NCBI GenBank assembly: GCA_018303805.1
Contig: JAGVXL010000001.1
Coordinates: forward strand, 1-61,844
DNA length: 61,844 bases
Direction: 5' to 3'
From: Candidatus Pacearchaeota archaeon
Lineage (GTDB): Archaea > Nanobdellota > Nanobdellia > Pacearchaeales > DTIR01
Shown piece after piece: positions 19,158 to 26,640 of the stretch (positions are counted from its first letter, which is position 1; each line of letters begins with the position of its first letter). The position numbers were made by a program, and so were the translations under genes. The notes under the pieces are model-generated. The model was not told the origin of the DNA and did no database searches. It was given only the letters and a program-made list of their open reading frames with translations.

Positions 19158-19918
19158 ATGCCATACCCCCGCGGAAAAAAGCGCCCTAAGAGCTACAGGC
19201 AGAAAATGAGAAAGTCCATGCTCTCTTTCTACAGAAACAAAACCAAGAGCAAGTCTGCAAGGCAGAGAATAAGCAGCTCACTGAAAAAATACGCAGGGCA
19301 GTTGCCAGATACTACAGAAAGAATCCCCAAGCCAAAAAGAGGATATCTGAAAGGGCAAAAGATAGATACAGGGCGAATCCTGAAATAAAAAAGAAAATAG
19401 ACAAATCAATGACAAACTGGTGGAAAGAGCATCCTTCTGCGAAAAAGGCAATGGCGGAGAAGATAAAGCGGTTTTTTATAGCTAATCCAAAAGCCCTTGA
19501 AGAGTTCATCAAGCACGGCAAAAACCTATTAAAAAAGCACCTCAGGACAAACCAGAAATTCCTCGTCAGAAGCAAAGGGGAACAGAAAATAGCCAATTTT
19601 CTTTATGAAAATAAAATCCCCTGCTCTTATGAATCAATCTCCCTGCCTATAACAACCAAGCCATATGCAGGAAACATCTGCCCCCCTGATTTTTACATCC
19701 CGAAATGGAATATCTTCATTGAGTTTTACGGCGGCTATCCCTCTGCATGGAAAAAGAAAGTCCTGAAGAACAAGCTCTATCCCGCCCATAAAATTCCTGT
19801 TCTTGCAATCACGCCTGCTGAACTCAAAAATCTGGGATATTACCCTCTGAAACAAGGAAAAACCCTTGGCGAAACCCCTATGGCTATGAAGTTTGAGATT
19901 GGGAAGTGGATAAAATGA
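19158..19918 (+). pseudogene. PD-(D/E)XK-like nuclease with Lys/Arg-rich N-terminus, split by one frameshift near 19277-19285
   Basis: Frame 1 MPYPRGKKRPKSYRQKMRK... continues after the A6 run in another frame as KIRRAVARYYRKNPQAKKRISERAKDRYRANPEIKKKIDKSMTNWW...GEQKIANFLYENKIPC...CPPDFYIPKWNIFIEFYGG. Confidence 0.65.
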
Positions 19919-19923
19919 AAATT

Positions 19924-20265
19924 TCAGTCCAGAACAATTACCTCTTTGCCTTTCAAAATCATGCCCTTTTTCATTCCATTCTTTAGAAAATTAATAATCT
20001 TGTCAGCAGTTTTCTTGTTGTGAGAATATGCAATTTTTACTTCCTCAATGACTGATTTTGTCGTTACCTCATCAAGAATTGCAAAACCACATTTCTTGCA
20101 CACACATCTTACTGATTTCAACTGGCAATGGTCTATATTGATTGTATCGCATTTCAAAATACCGCCGCAAAACCGGCATTTAAAGCCTTTCTTTTTAAAC
20201 CATCTTTCCATGTCTTTAGCTATACTCTCTTCAAATCCTTTTTGCATCTTTATTTTAGTGCTCAT
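19924..20265 (-). CDS. Zinc-ribbon-like hypothetical protein
   Basis: CRFCGG...CVCKKCG Cys pairs. Confidence 0.55.
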   Translation of the reverse strand: MSTKIKMQKGFEESIAKDMERWFKKKGFKCRFCGGILKCDTINIDHCQLKSVRCVCKKCGFAILDEVTTKSVIEEVKIAYSHNKKTADKIINFLKNGMKKGMILKGKEVIVLD

Positions 20266-20334
20266 TTCCTTTTAAGTTTTATCCCCAAATTCTAACTTAG
20301 TTAACTTTATAATATTCTATAGTTCATAAAGTTT

Positions 20335-20994
20335 ATGAAAATAAAAGAAATGAATGAAGATTCTAGACCGAGGGAGAGGTTAGTTAAATTCGGTGTTGAA
20401 AACTTAAGTGATGCTGAACTTTTAGCTCTAATCTTGGAAAAGGGCACAAAACAAGAGAATGTTATTGAAATGTCTAATCGCTTGATAAACAAACATGGTT
20501 TAAACAAACTTTCTGATTGCTCATTAAAGGAATTACAAGAAATAAAGGGCATAGGTTTTGCCAAAGCTTGCCAAATACTAGCTTTATTTGAGATAAATAA
20601 AAGAAATGTTCTCTCTGAAAAGCCTAGAACCTTCATTTCCTCTGCTAAATCTGTTTTTGATTTAATGAATGAAAAGCTAAAAGATGAAAAACAAGAACAT
20701 TTTATAGCAATTTTGTTGAATAATAGAAATTATTTTATTAAAGAACAACTTTTAACTAAAGGTGTTTTAGATGCTTCAATAATAGACCCGAGGGAAGTCT
20801 TTAAGCCAGCAATTAAAAATTCTGCATCAAGGATCATCTTAGTACATAATCATCCTTCAGGCAATCCCGAGCCAAGTAAGGAAGATTTAGAAGTAACAAA
20901 AAAACTCTTTGAGGCAGGAGAGCTTTTAGGAATAAAAGTTCTTGATCATGTTATAATTGGCAGAGATAAGTATTGGAGTTGGAAAGAACATTAA
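20335..20994 (+). CDS. radC: RadC/JAMM family protein
   Basis: SRPRERLVKFGVENLSDAELLALIL, LVHNHPSGNPEPSKED. Confidence 0.93.
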   Translation: MKIKEMNEDSRPRERLVKFGVENLSDAELLALILEKGTKQENVIEMSNRLINKHGLNKLSDCSLKELQEIKGIGFAKACQILALFEINKRNVLSEKPRTFISSAKSVFDLMNEKLKDEKQEHFIAILLNNRNYFIKEQLLTKGVLDASIIDPREVFKPAIKNSASRIILVHNHPSGNPEPSKEDLEVTKKLFEAGELLGIKVLDHVIIGRDKYWSWKEH

Positions 20995-22439
20995 ACAATC
21001 TTTTCAAGCTCTTCAAAACCTTCTAATAACTCTTTAATTTCTTTTTTAGCTTCTTTTATTATCTCTTTGCTGTCTCTATAAATTGTTTCTTCGTGTTTTT
21101 CTTTCCTGTATTTATTTATCGATAAATCCCAATCATTGTCCTTTATCTCTTGAATTGACACAAAAAAATGTTTTTTGGCCTTATCTTCATTATTTTCCTT
21201 TAATCGATTATTAAACCCTTTCAAAATGTCAGGTATATCATTTTGCTGAATTTCGTTTCTCTTGTCATCTAAGCTAAATCCGTCCGCTTCCATATCATAA
21301 AACCAGACTTTTTCTGTTGGTTCTCCTTTTGTGAAATATAAAACTGCTGTTGAAACTCCTGCATAAGGCTTGAATATTCCTGAAGGCATAGAAATAATCA
21401 TATCAAGCCTGCATTTTTCTAATAATAACTTTCTTACTGATTTATGGGCATTAGAATTGCCAAACAATACCCCATCTGGAACGATTACAGCACATCTCCC
21501 TCCAACAGATAGAGAATTATAGATTAATTCTAAGAATAATAATTCTGTCTTGCTTGTGCTTATTGTAAATTCGTCCGACTTCTCGCTTTCATTTATAGAA
21601 CCCTTGAAAGGAGGATTAGTTAAGATTAGGTCATAAGTTCCATTTTCATTATATCTCTTAGATAATGTATCCTCGCCCTTAATTTGAGGATCGGTTATTC
21701 CATGCATCATCAAGTTCATGACTGCAATTCTAACCATTGTTCGGTCTATATCATATCCATATAAGGATTCTTCATCAAGTATCTTCTTTTTCTGGGGAGT
21801 TAATGTGCTGACTCCATTTTTTTGATTAATTTTGAGAATGTGTTCATAAGCGTTTACTAAAAAGCCAGCAGTTCCACAAGCAGGATCTAAAATTCTATCG
21901 CCTAATTCAGGTTTTGCTAATTCAACCATCATTTTAATTATGTGTCTGGGAGTTCTAAATTGACCATTCTTACCCGCAGTTGTTAATTCAGATAGCAAAT
22001 ACTCATAGATATCTCCTTGTGTATCTTGGTTTTGTTCTTTGATATGCAAATCATTGATTATGTTTACCGCCTCAATTAAAAGAGAAGCTGTTGGCAGGGA
22101 GAAGCTTGCGTCTTTCATATATTTAGAATATAGGGAGTCTTCTTCTCCTAACCCCCTCATAAATGGAAATACTACATCTCTTACATGTGATAAGATTCTA
22201 TCTGAAGAATACTCGCTCCAAACAGACCATCTGCAGTTTTCATGTCCTGCAAATATAGATTTAAACTTAATGCCTTTTAAGGTTGCATTTTGCTGTTGCA
22301 AAACATCTTTATCTTGCATCTTTTTCATAAAGATTAAGTAGGATATTTGTTCAATTGCCTGCAGGGGATTAGAAATTCCTCCGCTCCAAAACTTATCCCA
22401 TAACTTTCTAATCTTTGATTTGAGTTCCGCGTGTAACAT
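20991..22439 (-). CDS. hsdM: Type I restriction-modification N6-adenine methyltransferase subunit
   Basis: GQFRTPRHIIKMMVEL, DPACGTAGFLVNAYEHIL, LTNPPFKGS. Confidence 0.96.
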   Translation of the reverse strand: MLHAELKSKIRKLWDKFWSGGISNPLQAIEQISYLIFMKKMQDKDVLQQQNATLKGIKFKSIFAGHENCRWSVWSEYSSDRILSHVRDVVFPFMRGLGEEDSLYSKYMKDASFSLPTASLLIEAVNIINDLHIKEQNQDTQGDIYEYLLSELTTAGKNGQFRTPRHIIKMMVELAKPELGDRILDPACGTAGFLVNAYEHILKINQKNGVSTLTPQKKKILDEESLYGYDIDRTMVRIAVMNLMMHGITDPQIKGEDTLSKRYNENGTYDLILTNPPFKGSINESEKSDEFTISTSKTELLFLELIYNSLSVGGRCAVIVPDGVLFGNSNAHKSVRKLLLEKCRLDMIISMPSGIFKPYAGVSTAVLYFTKGEPTEKVWFYDMEADGFSLDDKRNEIQQNDIPDILKGFNNRLKENNEDKAKKHFFVSIQEIKDNDWDLSINKYRKEKHEETIYRDSKEIIKEAKKEIKELLEGFEELEKIV

Positions 22440-22441
22440 GT

Positions 22442-23125
22442 TTATTGTTGTGAAGCCTCCTTTTTAGAGTGTTGTTTGTATCCTAGTTTTTCGAAAATCC
22501 AATCTGCACTTTGCGAAGCGGATTCTACTAAAACAGTTTTAATCGTCCAGTAAGCTCCGGACATAATCGTAGATGCACATGTTGGACATTTTAAAGCAAG
22601 GGAACCTATCCCAAGGGAATTAAAGACTCCCCCCACTAATCCAAATGTAACTTGATGAAATAATGTGGCAGATATAAAAGTTGCTTCTAAAGAAAATTTA
22701 CCCATTTCTTGATAGAATTTTTGATAGCTTTCATTTATGTGTTGTCTTTTATGATCTTTGGCACTTAGTATGACTGAGTTATAATTGTTAATTAGAGGGC
22801 TGTATTTTGTTATTGCCTTAGATGCCTTTGACCAATCTTCCTGAGCGGTTTTTAGTTTAGGAATATTTGTTCTCGTTTGCTCATTAACTATTGAAATAAA
22901 ATTATTTATATTATCTGCAAAATTTTTGTAATCTTCATAACTCTCTACCGAACTAAGATTTAGAGGTTTTAGAGTAGATATTTTGTCAACAAAAACATCG
23001 TTCTCCTTATTTTCACCAATTATAGAATAACCCGAGAATTTTGCAAAGAATAATCCGAAAACCACTAAGAGAATAATACCCACAACAATTAGCGGAGCCA
23101 TTGCTTTTTTGTTCTTCATCTTCAT
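22442..23125 (-). CDS. Unknown protein with N-terminal TM and later hydrophobic segment, inside the hsd operon
   Basis: MAPLIVVGIILLVVFGLFFAKFSG, helical middle, CPTCAS. Its start overlaps the hsdS end. Confidence 0.6.
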   Translation of the reverse strand: MKMKNKKAMAPLIVVGIILLVVFGLFFAKFSGYSIIGENKENDVFVDKISTLKPLNLSSVESYEDYKNFADNINNFISIVNEQTRTNIPKLKTAQEDWSKASKAITKYSPLINNYNSVILSAKDHKRQHINESYQKFYQEMGKFSLEATFISATLFHQVTFGLVGGVFNSLGIGSLALKCPTCASTIMSGAYWTIKTVLVESASQSADWIFEKLGYKQHSKKEASQQ

Positions 23126-24321
23126 AACTCCCCCCTAAACGCTTTCTGCGTCAAAGAATTAAATAACTCTTCTGAGTTCTGCTGAGTTTTCTTGATATCT
23201 TCTTTCATTTTTTCTACATGTTCAACAATTTTTGCAAATTTTTGCTGGAGAGGAAGAGGCGGAAGAGGGATTTTAAGGGAAGAATATTGTTTTGCATTAA
23301 TATTTGGCTGTGCAACTACTTTTTGTTTTGAATTTATCCATGCCAAATACAATGGGGTTTTAGTAAAATAATAAATGTATTCTGGAATAATTTTATGATT
23401 AAATCTATATCTAATTAAATATCCTGCATATTGATAATTAATTTTATCTGAATTATATAAATAAGTTTTCCCAACAGTAGCCCCTGAACGTGCAAACAAT
23501 AAATCTCCTTTCTGTAACAAATATTTTTCTTCCGTCTTAGAAGGAGAAACTTTTTCTTTTTTTAGAGTTCCATTTTCAGTTATATCGGTTATTCTTATAT
23601 ACCTTGTTTTTCCGTCATAATTTATCGCACTTGCTCCAGAACCATACTCTCCAGAGACAATGCAAATTTTCTTATCTCCCAATTCAATTTCTTCAAACCC
23701 TTTATTATAAAACATCTCATTAAACACACTCTTCAAGTACTCATCAAGTAAATCATTAGCATTCTTGCCTCTTTCCTTAAGTTTTTCTGCTTTTTCTAAG
23801 ATTTTGATGATTCTTTCTTGTTCTTTTAAATTTGGGGTGCCGTCTCGGAGGAATGGGAGGAGGATTTTTATTTTAATTATAAAAGAATTATTGATTCCTC
23901 TTTGAGTTGAACCAGTGCATAATTTATCTTTCTCTAAATTAAATCGCTTTGTAGTAAAATAAAGTCTGATATAATCTGGGGAAATGTTTTTGTTTAAACC
24001 AATTCCTGCAAAGCCTGTAGAAAGAATATATTGCTTTACTTCTTGATCATTATTTTTTGTAAAAGCATAAACCTTTAATGTTGCTTGCATTTTAGCAAAC
24101 CAGATAGAATTTATAACTGGTTGCATATTTGCTCTTGAAGGTCGATTATTATACTTAATTTTACATTCTATTTTTTCTATTTTTGTTCCTTTAATTGATT
24201 CTGTAGAAAGATAATCTTTTTCTCCTTCAAACTCTTTTATACCGCTTCCTAAAATTTTAAAATAATTTTTATTTCCGAGTTCTATCTCTTTCCAATTATT
24301 TGTTATTAGTTTAGTTTTCAT
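23122..24321 (-). CDS. hsdS: Type I RM specificity subunit
   Basis: Two target-recognition domains (LPLPPLPLQQKFAKIVEHVEKMKEDIKK; RIIKILEKAEKLKERGKNANDLLDEYLKSVFNEMF). Confidence 0.93.
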   Translation of the reverse strand: MKTKLITNNWKEIELGNKNYFKILGSGIKEFEGEKDYLSTESIKGTKIEKIECKIKYNNRPSRANMQPVINSIWFAKMQATLKVYAFTKNNDQEVKQYILSTGFAGIGLNKNISPDYIRLYFTTKRFNLEKDKLCTGSTQRGINNSFIIKIKILLPFLRDGTPNLKEQERIIKILEKAEKLKERGKNANDLLDEYLKSVFNEMFYNKGFEEIELGDKKICIVSGEYGSGASAINYDGKTRYIRITDITENGTLKKEKVSPSKTEEKYLLQKGDLLFARSGATVGKTYLYNSDKINYQYAGYLIRYRFNHKIIPEYIYYFTKTPLYLAWINSKQKVVAQPNINAKQYSSLKIPLPPLPLQQKFAKIVEHVEKMKEDIKKTQQNSEELFNSLTQKAFRGEL

Positions 24322-24835
24322 TTTTATTTAAATTACTTAGAATTTTATAGATATCATCTTTTAATAAATAAATTTTAATTCTTTTGTATCTTTTTTGTAG
24401 TCTATTTTTAAAATCTTTATCTTCTGTCACAACAATATCTATTTGATCTTTATAAGTTTCAATAGAGTGTGTCTGTAGGGTATCACTAAAATCTGTGCCA
24501 AATTTCAAAGCTATTTCTATTAATTCTTTTATAAAATCTCCAATTTTAAATTTTTCTTTAGGATTTGGAGGGATAGGTATAAAAATATTCTCCCAAGCAG
24601 ATTCTTTTTTAAATAAAAAAGCTTCGGCATCTTTTCTTGATTTTTTTCTTCTTAGAGCTGATGCGGTTTCAACCCCTGAAAATCTTGAAACGAAAAATCT
24701 TAGATTTTTCTTCTTTGAAAAATCTTTTACAATTTTATCTATAAATTTTTTACATTCGTTATGATTGTTATCTTTTTTAGAATAACTAACAAAAATGTTA
24801 GAATCTATAAAGATACCCTTAAAATTTTTATTCAT
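24311..24835 (-). CDS. PIN-domain protein (candidate toxin ribonuclease)
   Basis: IFIDSNIFVSY, SGVETASALRRK, DFSDTLQTHSIE, DIVVTEDKDFKNR, the PIN acidic pattern. Confidence 0.8.
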   Translation of the reverse strand: MNKNFKGIFIDSNIFVSYSKKDNNHNECKKFIDKIVKDFSKKKNLRFFVSRFSGVETASALRRKKSRKDAEAFLFKKESAWENIFIPIPPNPKEKFKIGDFIKELIEIALKFGTDFSDTLQTHSIETYKDQIDIVVTEDKDFKNRLQKRYKRIKIYLLKDDIYKILSNLNKNEN

Positions 24836-24999
24836 CTAAATCTCCTGCTCTTTTTTATTGCCCAGAAACTTACCTTTACCCTTCTTGGAACCTTTTTTGT
24901 ACCTGTAAAAGAAACTCTTCTTCCATATTTATCTCTAAAGCTAACTCTAACTCTTTTAGGGACTTTTTTCGTAGCCCAAAAACTTACTCTTCTAGCCAT
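24832..24999 (-). CDS. 55-aa basic repetitive microprotein, ATGA-overlapping the PIN gene
   Basis: MARRVSFWATKKVPKRVRVSFRDKYGRRVSFTGTKKVPRRVKVSFWAIKKSRRFR*, below the ORF-track cutoff. Confidence 0.7.
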   Translation of the reverse strand: MARRVSFWATKKVPKRVRVSFRDKYGRRVSFTGTKKVPRRVKVSFWAIKKSRRFR

Positions 25000-25000
25000 C

Positions 25001-25660
25001 TTAATCCTCCGCCTCCAAAATTTTAATCAATTCTGTATCTATAAGATCTATTTTGTTTACACTTCTTATAGTAATATCAACTTTTCCGCCAGTTCTCGGA
25101 TTAATAACTATATCTAAAGGTTCTTTTTTTCCGGTAATTTTATTATCAAAAATTTGTTTTTTCCACAACACTGCATTTTTATCTATAATAATTATCTTAT
25201 TGCCCAATACTTTTTCTGGGACTGAAATTATTCTATATCTATAATCTAATCTTGGATATTTTTCCTCATAATCAATTCTGTTCATTAATTTAGTAAATAT
25301 TTCTACATAAAACTTCGTAGAGATTAGAATACAAGCGTCATTAAATTCTATGTGCTTTGGAAATTCTTCAATATCCTCTCTTATTTCAGTCTTGTTTATC
25401 TCTTTTTTGTTCAAAAGAACATCGATTAAAAAATCTCTTTCTCCAATTGCTACTATTCTACCCGCACCAGGAAGCTCTGGATGAAAATTTGGCAAAATTA
25501 ACATATCATCATCAACTAATGGTCTTATTCCTATTTGAGTAAAAGACCTGTCTGTTTTTTCAGTCGCATCAACTTTTACAATGTCTTCAATAACTAAACT
25601 TCTACTATACTCCTCTATAGTATATTTATGAAATTGTTCGATTTTTTCTTTGTTATACAT
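25001..25660 (-). CDS. Hypothetical protein, co-operonic with RHH gene
   Basis: Intact 219-aa ORF overlapping the RHH gene by 8 nt. Confidence 0.6.
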   Translation of the reverse strand: MYNKEKIEQFHKYTIEEYSRSLVIEDIVKVDATEKTDRSFTQIGIRPLVDDDMLILPNFHPELPGAGRIVAIGERDFLIDVLLNKKEINKTEIREDIEEFPKHIEFNDACILISTKFYVEIFTKLMNRIDYEEKYPRLDYRYRIISVPEKVLGNKIIIIDKNAVLWKKQIFDNKITGKKEPLDIVINPRTGGKVDITIRSVNKIDLIDTELIKILEAED

Positions 25661-25940
25661 TATCCTTTTTCCTATTTATTTTAAAATTCCATTCTTTTTG
25701 TTTTAATCTTATTTTTTCCTCAGCCATTTCTTCATCTTCTTTCTTTTTTATCAATATATTTTTATTGAATGACTCTGGATTTTTTTCTATTTCTTCTCTA
25801 ATCATCTCTCTAAGTTTAGTATTAACTGTTTTATTTTCTGTTTGACATATTTTTATAAAATTAGCAAATTCACTTCTATATACTCTTGTAGAAACAATCT
25901 TTCTTTCTTCGCCTCTCAAGGGGTTTTTCTTAGTCATCAA
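25653..25940 (-). CDS. Ribbon-helix-helix-like small protein
   Basis: IVSTRVYRSEFANFIKICQTENKTVNTKLREMIREEIEKN. Confidence 0.5.
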   Translation of the reverse strand: MMTKKNPLRGEERKIVSTRVYRSEFANFIKICQTENKTVNTKLREMIREEIEKNPESFNKNILIKKKEDEEMAEEKIRLKQKEWNFKINRKKDNV

Positions 25941-25998
25941 ATCTGCAAGAATTCTGGCTTTTTAAAGTTTACTGAAAAAAGGTGTATACACCTTTTTG

Positions 25999-26355
25999 TT
26001 AATTATATACTAAAACTTCTGTTCTTGGCGACTTATGCCCTAAATCTAAGGTTAAAGGAATAGGCATATTAACCTCTTTATCTCCTTCTTTAAAGGCAAT
26101 TATAAGCAAAACGTAAACATGATTTGTTTTGTATGTAACAGACATTTTCATGCTTTGGATATGTTTTAGAACTTCTTTGTTAATCCCTAGGTTTTCGCTG
26201 GCATCCATAACTTCAATACCACAAATAAGGTTATTATGGCTTACATCTAAAACAAAATCTCCAATATCTAAAGAAGCCTTTACCTTTTCTCCATCAGATA
26301 TAAATAATATGTCACTATTTACATCATAATCTATTGTTTTAATTGGTCTTGCCAT
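25999..26355 (-). CDS. DUF2283-like protein, putative antitoxin partner
   Basis: IDYDVNSDILFISDGEKVKASLDIGDFVLDVSHNNLICGIEVMDASENLG. Confidence 0.7.
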   Translation of the reverse strand: MARPIKTIDYDVNSDILFISDGEKVKASLDIGDFVLDVSHNNLICGIEVMDASENLGINKEVLKHIQSMKMSVTYKTNHVYVLLIIAFKEGDKEVNMPIPLTLDLGHKSPRTEVLVYN

Positions 26356-26639
26356 TTTCTATCAGCATTCCAAGCACTGATTACTTTTAAACCTTTTGAG
26401 AGTTCAATCTCAATTATCAAAACTAAGGAATATTTTCTGCTCATTTTGAACCATAATTTAAACCTATCTTTTCCCTTTCCTTGTTCGATCCTCTCTAATT
26501 TGTCGATTTGCGATAAAAAGCTTCTGATCATACTCTCATTTACTGGTCTTTCTTCACTTCTTTTATAGAAATGAGAATCAAAAATAATGCTGTCTTGATT
26601 TAACTTTTCAAGAAACCCCTTAATTTCCTTTAATTCCAT
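26331..26639 (-). CDS. DUF4258-like small protein, putative toxin
   Basis: DSHFYKRSEERPVNESMIRSFL...LVLIIEIELSKGLKVISAWNADRKW, overlapping the DUF2283 gene. Confidence 0.6.
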   Translation of the reverse strand: MELKEIKGFLEKLNQDSIIFDSHFYKRSEERPVNESMIRSFLSQIDKLERIEQGKGKDRFKLWFKMSRKYSLVLIIEIELSKGLKVISAWNADRKWQDQLKQ

Positions 26640-26640
26640 C

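Noticed and set aside
19277-19285. Programmed -1 frameshift at A6 as an established claim
   Set aside because: No slippery heptamer with matching first base and no clear pseudoknot seen, so an indel is equally likely
24832-24999. CRISPR-like repeat array in the AT-rich RM region
   Set aside because: The apparent repetition is the codon-level repeat of the microprotein. No spacers or regular direct repeats were seen anywhere in the window
25001-25660. HK97-fold capsid/encapsulin assignment for the 219-aa protein
   Set aside because: Only vague resemblance by eye, and no diagnostic motif was found
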